NCBI GenBank assembly: GCA_041917975.1
Contig: JAYRWN010000195.1
Coordinates: 1 to 24,324, forward strand
DNA length: 24,324 nucleotides
From: JAYRWN01 sp041917975
GTDB lineage: Bacteria > Bacteroidota > Bacteroidia > Chitinophagales > Saprospiraceae
Reading direction: 5' to 3'
A model generated the notes under the pieces. It was not told where the DNA came from. It ran no database searches and saw nothing but the letters and a program-made list of their open reading frames with translations. Shown here one piece after another: positions 8,765-16,791 of this stretch (the stretch's first letter is position 1; each line of letters opens with the position of its first letter). Both the position numbers and the translations under genes were made by a program.

Positions 8765-9355
8765 ATGAGTACACTTAGGATACTATTTTATTTGTTTGTA
8801 TTTAGTGGTTACAACACTTATGTAACAGCCCAAACTTCCACCAAAGCTTTCTCCACCCTCAGCCTGGAGTCCTCCTTTTCTCTTACTCCACTGGATGATT
8901 TTCAGGATCCGCTGACCAGTGAACCGCATACGTTTTATCAACAAATTTGGTACACGGCCTTATTCAGTCGGATCAATAAACATTATTGGATGGGGCTGCA
9001 CTACAGTGCCTTAAGGGATTTTCATAACCGGAAGACCATCGGTCGCTATTACTTAGCCGGATTATTAAATCGGTTTGAAATACCTCTCATTAAGTCTCTT
9101 AGTATACAAACTGATATTGGCTTTAGCCAAGGCAATATTTGTAATTGTAATCTACGCCTGCCAAAGAATAACTGGCCATTTAAGCGAGAGGACTCCTGGT
9201 ACTTAAGTTTAGGTTTTAATTTCCGCATTCAGGTGGTTAAGTCATTTCATTTATTGATAGGATTCAACACGTATGATGTGTTAGCTAAAGAGTATGATGA
9301 CTACACATATGTACAAATTTTGACAGGACTTCAAGTACGATTGGGTGATCAATAA
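8765..9355 (+). CDS. Small exported protein, likely outer-membrane beta-barrel
   Basis: A 196-residue protein with a signal peptide at about residues 1-23 ending VTAQ. The remainder alternates hydrophobic and polar residues with many aromatics in short strands (IWYTALFSRI, YWMGLHYSAL, YYLAGLLNRFEI, WYLSLGFNFRIQ, FHLLIGFNTY) and ends YVQILTGLQVRLGDQ. This is the look of a small outer-membrane barrel, although the end is not a classical terminal-Phe strand. The two cysteines in ICNCN could pair. I do not recognise a family. It is AT-rich compared with the dehydrogenase before it and converges on the EAD11-like operon. The start is an ATG after an A-rich leader. Confidence 0.6.
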   Translation: MSTLRILFYLFVFSGYNTYVTAQTSTKAFSTLSLESSFSLTPLDDFQDPLTSEPHTFYQQIWYTALFSRINKHYWMGLHYSALRDFHNRKTIGRYYLAGLLNRFEIPLIKSLSIQTDIGFSQGNICNCNLRLPKNNWPFKREDSWYLSLGFNFRIQVVKSFHLLIGFNTYDVLAKEYDDYTYVQILTGLQVRLGDQ

Positions 9356-9384
9356 TACATACAGTAAACCTATAAAGTATGGAA

Positions 9385-9400
9385 GGCGGTTTATACCACC
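9385..9400 (-). terminator. Weak hairpin between convergent genes
   Basis: Read on the minus strand, GGTGGT-ATAA-ACCGCC forms a six-pair stem with one G-U pair, 20 bases after the stop at 9420. On the plus strand the same stem has a mismatch. No run of T follows, so this is a weak terminator at best. Confidence 0.3.
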
Positions 9401-9419
9401 TATTTGGGACTATATCAAA

Positions 9420-9992
9420 TCAATAACCTACCAGCCATTGCCAGACCGACATCGTATCCAGTCGGCTTTTGATCTCCTGGTCTGTAGTTGTGCGTGCCTG
9501 TTTTATCAATGATTTTATTAATCCCATTTTCTCTTTCACCGAAATAGTCTGATCATAAATGGAAAATAGCGTTTCGGGTTGATTAATATATTGTAGCAGA
9601 TTTATTAAGCGTGATGACAATCCGGTAATTTTCTCAAATTGTTCCTTATTAACCTCATCAAGACCAAAATCAAAATAAATATCCTCGAAAGCCAATGAAA
9701 GATGACCAATCTGTTTATTTATTTCTTGCCCCAATGATACCAATTTGTTTTTGAAAGACTGGTCTATCACCAGGGAGGTTCTTTTTTCCAGGCTATTATT
9801 TTTAGTAACAAATAATAATTCCTGCATGGCCACGGTAAATTCAGTTAAGTCGGCTTGCAAATAATCGGCAATTCGTTCGGTTTTTTTCTGTTGTTCTAAG
9901 GTCATCAACAAACGAATACCTCCCAATGCTGACCCCTGAAGTGGCTTAATTCCCAATAAGATCAACAGACTAATGATTTTTATTGCTGACAT
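9420..9992 (-). CDS. Exported helical protein of unknown function, partner of the EAD11-like gene
   Basis: A 190-residue protein from the ATG at 9992; an upstream in-frame ATG at 10022 would add ten residues but bury the signal sequence. Residues 1-20 (MSAIKIISLLILLGIKPLQG) look like a signal peptide or single anchor. The rest is predicted almost wholly helical and polar, with heptad-like stretches (LEQQKKTERIADYLQ, LGQEINKQIGHLSLAF, ITGLSSRLINLLQYI), and ends with aromatic WQWLVGY. No cysteine occurs in the mature part. I recognise no family. The start codon lies inside the end of the upstream EAD11-like gene (23-base overlap), so the two are translationally coupled and probably act together at the membrane. 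Confidence 0.65.
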   Translation of the reverse strand: MSAIKIISLLILLGIKPLQGSALGGIRLLMTLEQQKKTERIADYLQADLTEFTVAMQELLFVTKNNSLEKRTSLVIDQSFKNKLVSLGQEINKQIGHLSLAFEDIYFDFGLDEVNKEQFEKITGLSSRLINLLQYINQPETLFSIYDQTISVKEKMGLIKSLIKQARTTTDQEIKSRLDTMSVWQWLVGY

Positions 9993-10494
9993 ATTTAATA
10001 CTATTATAAATGAGTATTCCAATTATTAAGACCATAACCGGGAAAAATAATTCTTCTAGTGGTACATTTGGCCTGCCCTGAAACAGTCGTTTCAATACAT
10101 CCATCCGGAAAAATAACATGATTAGTCCACTGGTCATCAGGATGACTGCGCTGAGCTTTAAAATCAAAGCCAGGTAATAATGCCAATAAATCCGTCTTGC
10201 TACCTGGTCTATTTCTTGTAGGAGACGAGGTTCTTCTCGGTGTTTTTGAATGTCCTGCAGTAACTGCACGAGTCCTAAACGAATTTGGTTTTTAGTAATT
10301 GTTGCCTCACTATGATTAATAGTCCCGAGGCGGATTTGTTGCATAATGTCCACATGCCGACCGGATTGGAGGATTAATTCGTCCAATGCTTTGGCCCCAT
10401 CCAATAATTTTTTTAAAAGCCGTATAGCCTCTTCCAATTTATTATTAGCAATGTTTTCTTTAATTTCCTGAATTAACTTAAACGAGGTTTTCAT
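9970..10494 (-). CDS. EAD11-like effector-associated domain on two membrane helices
   Basis: A 174-residue protein from the ATG at 10494 (alternative start at 10515). Residues 1-84 are an all-helical domain resembling effector-associated domain 11: EEAIRLLKKLL, then LILQSGRHVDIMQQIRLGTINHSEA, then NQIRLGLVQLLQDIQ. In known cases EADs are small adaptor domains that recruit conflict effectors or STAND-type NTPases carrying the same EAD. Two hydrophobic helices follow, at about 106-129 and 149-168, joined by a loop of about 20 residues, with a basic tail. The adaptor domain would thus face the cytoplasm on a membrane hairpin. No nuclease, protease or NTPase domain is present. The next gene overlaps its end. 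The EAD call is by eye from the motif pattern. Confidence 0.65.
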   Translation of the reverse strand: MKTSFKLIQEIKENIANNKLEEAIRLLKKLLDGAKALDELILQSGRHVDIMQQIRLGTINHSEATITKNQIRLGLVQLLQDIQKHREEPRLLQEIDQVARRIYWHYYLALILKLSAVILMTSGLIMLFFRMDVLKRLFQGRPNVPLEELFFPVMVLIIGILIYNSIKYVSNKNH

Positions 10495-10596
10495 TCCCGG
10501 CAGCCTAATTCTCATTAAGTGTCAGAGTACCCAAAATTGTTACTTGGATTAATGGTAAATTTTGTGATTACTAATACTTGGAAATCATATTGACCA

Positions 10597-11307
10597 TTAA
10601 AAATTGGCCACCCCCTTTGGTGTGCGCAGGCTGATGCGCATCCGGTCTTCACCGTTGGCACTGTTGACCACGTCGCCCTTTAGATTCAGTGTCCCCAGCA
10701 ATTTTTTAAAACGCTCCGGTTTGGTCAATGACCACTGCACCATTTGCAAGGTACAACCGGACGGAGAGTTCACTGAAGGGTGCGTACTGCCTGCGCCCCA
10801 TTGGATAAAGAAAGGATCATAATCCGAAAGGACCTCTGCCAAGCCAAGGGTAGACCAGGTTAATTGTTGTCCGTCGGGCTTTTGACGCGCTCCCGCACGA
10901 ATGCTGTCCACCGCAAACCCTTGTTCAGTTAATAACCTTTCGGTAGCCTGGATAGCCGGACTATGGATGGCCCAACCGACCGGAGTCAGGTGTTCATACG
11001 ACTTAAATTCCTGTGGGACATTCGTCGCCTGCGGACGCGGAGCCATAATTTCCAAATAAATGTTGTCGCCGAGCGAAACCAAAGCATTATGGGTGAAAGA
11101 ATGCGGGTGCGCTCCGCCGAACACCGGTTTCACCCCGGTCATGGCTGAAAATTCTGCCATGCCTTTATCCAGATCATTAATAGCCAGGATGAGGTGATCA
11201 ATGGTATAAGCTGGTTTATCCGAAAAGCTGGTTTCCACTGATTTTGAGGTTGGTGACATACACGCTGAAAAAAAGATTACCGTTAAATAAATGATGTTTT
11301 TCATCAT
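10597..11307 (-). CDS. VOC-family (glyoxalase-like) lipoprotein
   Basis: A 236-residue protein. Residues 1-16 form a lipoprotein signal with lipobox FSAC (Cys16), so it is likely anchored in an envelope membrane. The mature part starts YTIDHLILAINDLDKGMAEF, a typical opening betaalphabeta module of the vicinal-oxygen-chelate fold, followed by HSFTHNALVSLGDNIYLEIMAP and a second module; it looks most like the Glyoxalase_3-like group. Metal-ligand candidates are the His in IDHL and the Glu in YLEIM. VOC proteins include lyases, dioxygenases and binding proteins; no substrate can be named. A start three bases downstream (second Met) is equally possible. It precedes nothing co-oriented closely and is GC-rich compared with both neighbours. 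Confidence 0.75.
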   Translation of the reverse strand: MMKNIIYLTVIFFSACMSPTSKSVETSFSDKPAYTIDHLILAINDLDKGMAEFSAMTGVKPVFGGAHPHSFTHNALVSLGDNIYLEIMAPRPQATNVPQEFKSYEHLTPVGWAIHSPAIQATERLLTEQGFAVDSIRAGARQKPDGQQLTWSTLGLAEVLSDYDPFFIQWGAGSTHPSVNSPSGCTLQMVQWSLTKPERFKKLLGTLNLKGDVVNSANGEDRMRISLRTPKGVANF

Positions 11308-11347
11308 AAGGTATGGTCATTTAAAAATAGATAAATCATTTGAATAA

Positions 11348-12478
11348 TTATGTTAAAAGGACCTGTGTAAAATTAGCTGCGTTAAGCAAGATACTTTCTT
11401 TTACCGGATAATTCCGGCCAAAAGTTTTAGGTAATTTGATCTGTTTTTTAGGGGAATATTTTATCTCGTACAAATTAAAAGCCCTGTCTATTTCTTCTAC
11501 ATAGTCTATTTCCTGACCCTGATAGGTACGCCAGAAATAACTCCGGCCATACCACCCGGCATAACTGCGTTTTTTGCGCAATTCTGAAATAATAAAGTTT
11601 TCCCATAAGGCACCGACATCCAACCTATTATTTAAAAGACGAAAATCACCAATAATGGCATTGCGTATGCCGTTATCAAAAAAATAGATTTTTCGGCTTT
11701 GGTTGATCTCATTACGTAAATTACCACTGAATGGGCTCAAACGAAAGATGATAAACGCTTTTTCCAGAATGCCCAGATAATTTTCAATTGTCCCACGATC
11801 AATATTTAATAAATTGGATAATTCATTATAAGATACTTCAGCTCCCACCTGCAGGGCCAATGCTTTCAGCAGTTTGTCGAGTATTTCCGGTTTACGGATA
11901 CCTTGAAAATTTAAAATATCTTTGTAAAGGTAACTGCCGGCCAATTCCTGCAGCACGGTAATCTCATCTCCGCCACTGGTAATTACTTCCGGATACATAC
12001 CAAAAATTAAACGGGTTTCCAACTGCCTGGAAGCCTCATATGATCCGATATAATCCGCATATTCCTGCCAAGAAATCGGGAACATGATAAATTCTCGTTT
12101 TCGCCCGGTTAATGGTTCGTTGATTTCATTAGCCAGCTCTAAAGCTGAAGAACCACTAACCAAGAGTTTTATTTCGGCGAGCTCGTCCGTGATTAATTTA
12201 AGAACCAAACCGATATTATGTACTCGTTGGGCTTCGTCAATGAAGACCACTTTATTTTTACCGATGATGTTCCGTAAAGTAGCCAGATCTATATTGGACA
12301 AATCTTGCCGCACCCGCAAATCATCAGCATTAAGTGTCAAATAGCCTTCCGGGGCTGCTTCGCGGCATATTTGATGAATCAAAGTGGTCTTTCCTACTTG
12401 CCTGGGCCCCAAGACTACTATGGCCTTAGGAACAGACCAAAGTTGTAAGATTTTTTGTTTAAGAGTCCTAAATATCAT
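11348..12478 (-). CDS. AAA_14 / DUF4143 ATPase
   Basis: A 376-residue cytosolic protein. Walker A is GPRQVGKTT with Lys30, Walker B is VVFIDEAQR with Asp81/Glu82, and VSGSSALEL plus the LTGRKREF motif follow, the signature of the AAA_14 family. From about residue 200 a DUF4143 region follows: a winged-helix-like LSNLLNIDRGTIENYLGIL, then YFFDNGIRNAI, ALWENFIISELRK and a restriction-fold-like YWRT/EIDYVEE/YEIKYS stretch. Members are widespread, often patchily distributed and of unclear function. The gene is AT-rich. A perfect palindrome sits directly before its ATG, suggesting control by a DNA-binding protein, possibly itself. Confidence 0.88.
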   Translation of the reverse strand: MIFRTLKQKILQLWSVPKAIVVLGPRQVGKTTLIHQICREAAPEGYLTLNADDLRVRQDLSNIDLATLRNIIGKNKVVFIDEAQRVHNIGLVLKLITDELAEIKLLVSGSSALELANEINEPLTGRKREFIMFPISWQEYADYIGSYEASRQLETRLIFGMYPEVITSGGDEITVLQELAGSYLYKDILNFQGIRKPEILDKLLKALALQVGAEVSYNELSNLLNIDRGTIENYLGILEKAFIIFRLSPFSGNLRNEINQSRKIYFFDNGIRNAIIGDFRLLNNRLDVGALWENFIISELRKKRSYAGWYGRSYFWRTYQGQEIDYVEEIDRAFNLYEIKYSPKKQIKLPKTFGRNYPVKESILLNAANFTQVLLT

Positions 12479-12480
12479 GT

Positions 12481-12506
12481 AATTTGTAGATTATGATCTA
12501 CAAATT
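12481..12506. promoter_or_regulatory. Perfect 11-base inverted repeat at the ATPase start (operator candidate)
   Basis: Arms AATTTGTAGAT and ATCTACAAATT flank the spacer TATG, beginning two bases upstream of the ATG at 12478. The core TAGATTATGATC recurs as TAGATTATAATC at 12519-12530, 32 bases away, about three helical turns on the same face. A protein bound here would cover the start region, so autoregulation is a reasonable reading. Confidence 0.55.
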
Positions 12507-12518
12507 TACTATAAAATA

Positions 12519-12530
12519 TAGATTATAATC
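12519..12530. promoter_or_regulatory. Second copy of the operator core
   Basis: TAGATTATAATC includes the perfect 10-base palindrome GATTATAATC and matches the core of the inverted repeat at 12481-12506 in 11 of 12 positions, in the same orientation. Confidence 0.4.
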
Positions 12531-12563
12531 ACAAAAATTATAAAATGAACCATTGTGGAGTGT

Positions 12564-14033
12564 TTAATGAGTTACCTTCAGGACCAGGCTGCGGCGGAAG
12601 TCCGGGAGGTCAAGGGCCTGATTTTTTAGCTGGCCGGATGACCATTGGTCCGTCCAGGGGTCGTATATGCTCACCCGGCCTGGAGGTATCTGTAGAGAAG
12701 TCCAAGGCAGGTGGTAACCACTGATGAGCAGTGCCGGCTGGCCGGCGTCCAGTTCAGAGCGCCAGTCACTGGTTTTATCCCGCAACCAGATTAAGGACGT
12801 CTTTTTCCCGGCCAAAATGTACAGTCGCAAGCCTTCTGTCTCAGCTTTCGCCGGTTGGAATTTTTCGATCAGCGGGTTAACACCCCGGATGGCGCGATTA
12901 AAACGTTGATAGTGGTACCACAAATTGTTTTTATGTACATACGAGTCCCAATGCCAGCTCATCCCCGCCCCGGCTGCTCCGGCAAAAAAAGGCGCAAAGA
13001 GGATATCGTGCAATAATATTCCGGCCGTGTCACGCGCATAATATTTGCTCGGACCACTGTGGCGAGGTTCGACCGCCCCGGTTTCGGCTAATAAAATGGG
13101 TTTCCCAGGACGGAAGGCTTTGATATCCTCCACGGCTGAAGCGCAAATAATATCCATCGGGCCCTGGCAAATTTCCAAAGAGGCACCTAAATCCAGATAG
13201 CGATGGACCTGGGCCACTTCATTACCCGGTAACAACATCATACGTTGGTATGACGGCACAACCCGCTCCGTATCAAAGCTGCCCAGACTTTGCATGACGA
13301 GTTGGCGGGGAAAACGTTTTTTCACTTCGCCCAACATTTTAGTATTCCAGGCCCAGAAAACATCGTCCTCCGGACCTTTCATGGCATTCATCTCGTTCCA
13401 CAATTCCCAGCCAAAAAACAGGGTATCCTGGCCATAGCGTTGCTGATAGAAATCCAGCTTATCTAAAAACAATTGATGCCCTTCTGCGGTAGTTAGGTAC
13501 TGACGGATACTGTCCAAAGGGCCACCGTTACTGCGATGATAAGCACCTTTCATGGCCCAGGCTTGAGGATTTTCATCCAGCGTTAAACTGCGAAAATGCT
13601 CCAGAGTCATTTTTATGTGCAACCCATATTTACGCGCGGTGGCTATAAACCAGTCGATGCGTTGAATTTTTTCTTCCTCGTAAACACCGGCTTGTTTTTC
13701 TTCCATATCCCAGAAGGATTGACTTAACCAGATGCGCACATAATTACCACCATGCCCGGCTAACTCTCTCATCCAGGTTTCAACTTCCGCTTTAGCGCTA
13801 TCCGGTTCATTTCTCCACCGACCACTTGGGTTAATCAGATTTATTCCGATCGGAAGATAGGGTTCACCATCGGAGAACTGAAACCAATCTGGGCTGGACG
13901 GGCTAATTTCAATATAACGGGGTGTGGTTGGCCAAGATGTTAAGGGCTGTGGTACCTTACAGGTGGTAGTCATGATAAAAAGTGCTGAATACACTAAAAT
14001 AATTAATACGTGTTGCGGCTTATCCATGATCAA
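12564..14033 (-). CDS. Exported GH5-like (cellulase-fold) glycosidase
   Basis: A 489-residue protein with an N-terminal signal; TTTC at residues 22-25 may be a weak lipobox, making it a lipoprotein. The barrel follows: PIGINLINPSGRW, GGNYVRIWLSQSFWD, YGLHIKMTLEH, LFFGWELWNEMN with the acid/base candidate Glu214, VAQVHRY, and ILLAETGA with the nucleophile candidate Glu317. These are the clan GH-A features of GH5-type cellulases and mannanases. A C-terminal beta-rich part from about 400 ends the protein. It probably cuts a beta-linked polysaccharide outside the cell, but specificity cannot be read from sequence. The start may be the second Met (14027). It is upstream of the ATPase gene but separated by the palindromic region, so likely a separate unit. 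Confidence 0.8.
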   Translation of the reverse strand: MIMDKPQHVLIILVYSALFIMTTTCKVPQPLTSWPTTPRYIEISPSSPDWFQFSDGEPYLPIGINLINPSGRWRNEPDSAKAEVETWMRELAGHGGNYVRIWLSQSFWDMEEKQAGVYEEEKIQRIDWFIATARKYGLHIKMTLEHFRSLTLDENPQAWAMKGAYHRSNGGPLDSIRQYLTTAEGHQLFLDKLDFYQQRYGQDTLFFGWELWNEMNAMKGPEDDVFWAWNTKMLGEVKKRFPRQLVMQSLGSFDTERVVPSYQRMMLLPGNEVAQVHRYLDLGASLEICQGPMDIICASAVEDIKAFRPGKPILLAETGAVEPRHSGPSKYYARDTAGILLHDILFAPFFAGAAGAGMSWHWDSYVHKNNLWYHYQRFNRAIRGVNPLIEKFQPAKAETEGLRLYILAGKKTSLIWLRDKTSDWRSELDAGQPALLISGYHLPWTSLQIPPGRVSIYDPWTDQWSSGQLKNQALDLPDFRRSLVLKVTH

Positions 14034-14186
14034 TCAGTGGTTATTCTAACGAATCTTTAAAAATAGGGCATATAATCCTTATGATCCATAGAATTAAAGA
14101 GAGCTAAAATTGCAGCAGGTGGCACAAATTATTAAGCAGTCTGATCTTGATCAACAGAATATCAAGTTTCTCAACGTTAATATCAT

Positions 14187-14194
14187 TAATTTTG
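14187..14194 (+). promoter_or_regulatory. Candidate -7 box of the thrS promoter
   Basis: TAATTTTG fits the Bacteroidota consensus TAnnTTTG. A TTTC at 14167-14170, 16 bases upstream, is a near match to the TTTG -33 element. The start of transcription would fall near 14200, giving a leader of about 45 bases. Confidence 0.5.
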
Positions 14195-14246
14195 CGGCAC
14201 TTTTTTTGCAGCAATAGGCAAACAACATATTACAATAAAATAAACT

Positions 14247-16178
14247 ATGATCAAAATAACTTTTCCCGATGGCTCCTTGCGGGAGTTTGAATCTGGGGTT
14301 ACCGGGATGCAAGTGGCCGAAAACATCAGCCAGGGCTTAGCCCGTAAAGCTTTGTCGGTCAAGGTGAATGGTGAAGTGCGTGACCTGCTCCGACCCATCC
14401 AGGAGGATGCTACTCTTCAGGTGCTGACTTGGGAGGACAAAGAAGGAAAAGCCACTTTCTGGCATTCCTCTGCCCACCTGATGGCTGAGGCCCTGGAAGC
14501 GCTTTATCCAGGCACAAAATTTGGCATCGGCCCTCCCATCGACAATGGTTTTTATTATGACATTGACCCGGGTGGACGGACCATCACTCTGGATGATTTA
14601 GCCAAAATAGAGCAGAAAATGCGCGATCTGGCGGCAAAAAAAAGTACTTACGTCCGGGAGGAAAAAAGTAAAGCCGAAGCCATAGCTTATTTTAAAGAGA
14701 AAGATGATCAGTATAAGCTGGACCTTCTGTCCGAACTGGAGGATGGCAAAATTACTTTTTACCATCAGGGTAATTTTACCGATCTCTGCCGTGGCCCGCA
14801 CCTTCCGAATACAGAGGTGATCAAAGCCATCAAGTTAACCAACATTGCCGGCGCTTACTGGCGGGGCGACGAAAACAATAAACAACTGACCCGGATCTAT
14901 GGGATCACCTTCCCCAAACAAAAAGACCTGGATGATTATCTGGTGATGCTGGAGGAAGCTAAAAAGCGCGATCACCGGAAATTGGGCAAAGAGTTGGAAA
15001 TTTTTATTTTTGATGATGATGTGGGACCGGGATTGCCATTATGGTTGCCCAATGGGGCTTTTCTCATCGAACAATTAGAAACCTTTGCCAAACAGACGGA
15101 GGAGGAAGCCGGTTACGTACGGGTACGCACGCCACACATCGCCAAAGAGAGCCTTTACCTCACCAGTGGCCATCTGCCCTATTATAAGGATTCCATGTTT
15201 CCACCCATGGAGTTGGAAGGAACTACCTATTATTTAAAGGCGATGAATTGCCCCCATCACCATAAAATCTATGCTGCAACACCAAAGTCTTACAAAGACC
15301 TGCCCTTGCGGTTAGCTGAATATGGCACGTGTTACCGGTACGAGAAATCGGGAGAATTGTTTGGATTGATGCGGGTGCGTTCTTTGCAGATGAATGATGC
15401 CCACATCTATTGCACCCGGGATCAGTTCGAGAGTGAATTTATGCGGGTCAACGATTTATACCTCAAATATTTCAAGGTATTTGGGATAGATAAATACGTG
15501 ATGCGTTTTAGTAAACACGAGCCCTCCAAATTGGGAAAAAAATATGTGGACAATCCTCGTCTGTGGGAAGAAACCGAGAACATGGTACGCAAAGTGTTGA
15601 TTTCCAGTGGTATTCCTTTTGAGGAAGTGCCGGATGAAGCCGCATTCTACGGCCCCAAAATTGATATCCAGATCTGGAGTGCCATCGGACGTGAATTTAC
15701 CCTGGCTACCAATCAGGTGGACTTTGCCCAACCTTTGCGGTTTAACCTGACCTTCACCAATGGCCAAAATGAACAGGAACATCCCATCGTTATCCATCGT
15801 GCACCATTGAGTACGCATGAACGATTTATCGGATTTCTGTTAGAACATTATGCCGGAAAATTCCCTCTCTGGCTCGCCCCACAACAATACGCCATTCTTT
15901 CCATTGCCGACCGCCATGCTGCCTATGCCACGGAAATACAACAGACCTTGAAGTTTGCGGGATTGCGAGGCATCCTGGATGACCGTACCGAGAGTATTGG
16001 GCGCAAAATCAGGGAGGCTGAGCTGAAAAAAGTCCCTTATATGTTGGTCATCGGTGATAAAGAAGCCGAAAACAGGGTGGTCTCCGTCCGCCGTCAAGGT
16101 GAAGGCGATCAGGGCCAAATGCCGGTGGAGGATTTTGTGCGGATGATTAAAGAAAAAGTGGAATCCAAGGAGAGTTAA
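14247..16178 (+). CDS. thrS: Threonyl-tRNA synthetase
   Basis: A 643-residue class II synthetase that charges tRNA-Thr; the length is that of the full bacterial enzyme. Domains in order: N-terminal TGS domain (residues 1-60), the editing domain with HSSAHLMAEAL and FTDLCRGPH, the catalytic core (about 240-535) with MNCPHH, YRYEKSGE and HRAPLSTHERF, and the C-terminal anticodon-binding domain with GLRGILDDRTESIGRKI. The zinc ligands are in place: Cys335, His386 and His517. All key motifs look intact. The start is the ATG of the TGS domain (MIKITFPDGS). In many bacteria, including many Bacteroidota, infC-rpmI-rplT follow thrS; here an AT-rich accessory pair follows instead. Confidence 0.97.
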   Translation: MIKITFPDGSLREFESGVTGMQVAENISQGLARKALSVKVNGEVRDLLRPIQEDATLQVLTWEDKEGKATFWHSSAHLMAEALEALYPGTKFGIGPPIDNGFYYDIDPGGRTITLDDLAKIEQKMRDLAAKKSTYVREEKSKAEAIAYFKEKDDQYKLDLLSELEDGKITFYHQGNFTDLCRGPHLPNTEVIKAIKLTNIAGAYWRGDENNKQLTRIYGITFPKQKDLDDYLVMLEEAKKRDHRKLGKELEIFIFDDDVGPGLPLWLPNGAFLIEQLETFAKQTEEEAGYVRVRTPHIAKESLYLTSGHLPYYKDSMFPPMELEGTTYYLKAMNCPHHHKIYAATPKSYKDLPLRLAEYGTCYRYEKSGELFGLMRVRSLQMNDAHIYCTRDQFESEFMRVNDLYLKYFKVFGIDKYVMRFSKHEPSKLGKKYVDNPRLWEETENMVRKVLISSGIPFEEVPDEAAFYGPKIDIQIWSAIGREFTLATNQVDFAQPLRFNLTFTNGQNEQEHPIVIHRAPLSTHERFIGFLLEHYAGKFPLWLAPQQYAILSIADRHAAYATEIQQTLKFAGLRGILDDRTESIGRKIREAELKKVPYMLVIGDKEAENRVVSVRRQGEGDQGQMPVEDFVRMIKEKVESKES

Positions 16179-16235
16179 TAACTTTAACTGATAAGAAAAT
16201 ACTTTGGAATAATTTTTATAATTATTAACACTGAA

Positions 16236-16781
16236 ATGAAAACTATCGGGCACCATACTTGCCTTAATAAGGGTGGGAAAAAGTTTGTTTTTAGAAATGC
16301 CCCTTTTCTTGCGACCCACGACGAGAACACAGGGAAAAACCAATTTTTAGGACAAGGGTACTACTTTTGGGACAATAATATTGAAATGGCTAAATATTGG
16401 GGTAAAAAACATTGCAATGGAAGTTATTTTATAGTTGAGACCGATATTGTACTTAAAGAGGAAACATGTTTTGACCTGGTAGGCAATAGAAATCACATGA
16501 TAGTGTTGATTGAAACTTTGAAAATTTTAGCAGAAATGAAATTAGAAAGAAGTCGTTCTTGGCTAGTTTTTCATGTCATAGAATTTTTAAAATCAATTGA
16601 TGTTTTTGACTATGAATCAATAAGAGCCATCGATTACACCATGCCCTCCGACATAAAGCCAATTACGTTGCCCTTTGAAAAAACCGGAAAACATTATACC
16701 TTAATCAACCCTAAAATAGCAATTTGTATTTTTGAGAAAAAAAATGTACTTTTGGAAACCAAAAGACTATTAGATAAATAA
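16236..16781 (+). CDS. Putative ADP-ribosyltransferase-like protein (toxin-like)
   Basis: A 181-residue cytosolic protein with no signal peptide. The N-terminal half carries IGHHTCL, then FLGQGYYFWDNNIEMAKYWG, then SYFIVETDI. A short His motif followed by LGxGYYFW-x(5)-A-x-x-W is the pattern seen in ART-fold proteins related to DUF3990 and PARP-like toxins: His6 (or His7) and Tyr42/Tyr43 would bind NAD. The third catalytic residue (Glu or Gln) is not clear to me. The C-terminal YTLINPKIAICIF resembles the last strand of that fold. Two 60-base rows of the gene contain 25-28% G+C against 50% in a thrS row. It begins 57 bases after thrS, and a small gene follows ten bases after its stop. Confidence 0.5.
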   Translation: MKTIGHHTCLNKGGKKFVFRNAPFLATHDENTGKNQFLGQGYYFWDNNIEMAKYWGKKHCNGSYFIVETDIVLKEETCFDLVGNRNHMIVLIETLKILAEMKLERSRSWLVFHVIEFLKSIDVFDYESIRAIDYTMPSDIKPITLPFEKTGKHYTLINPKIAICIFEKKNVLLETKRLLDK

Positions 16782-16791
16782 TTATTTGATT

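Noticed and set aside
9361..9400. Inverted repeat TAAACC/GGTTTA as an attachment site of the AT-rich island
   Set aside because: Arms are only six bases and no matching copy was found at the other end of the island.
14142..14153. TGATCTTGATCA inverted repeat before thrS as an attenuator
   Set aside because: Five-base arms with a two-base spacer cannot form a stable hairpin, and it lies upstream of the likely promoter.
15456..16343. Minus-strand frames over the thrS 3' half, one reaching into the ART-like gene
   Set aside because: Antisense to conserved thrS motifs and no recognisable product.
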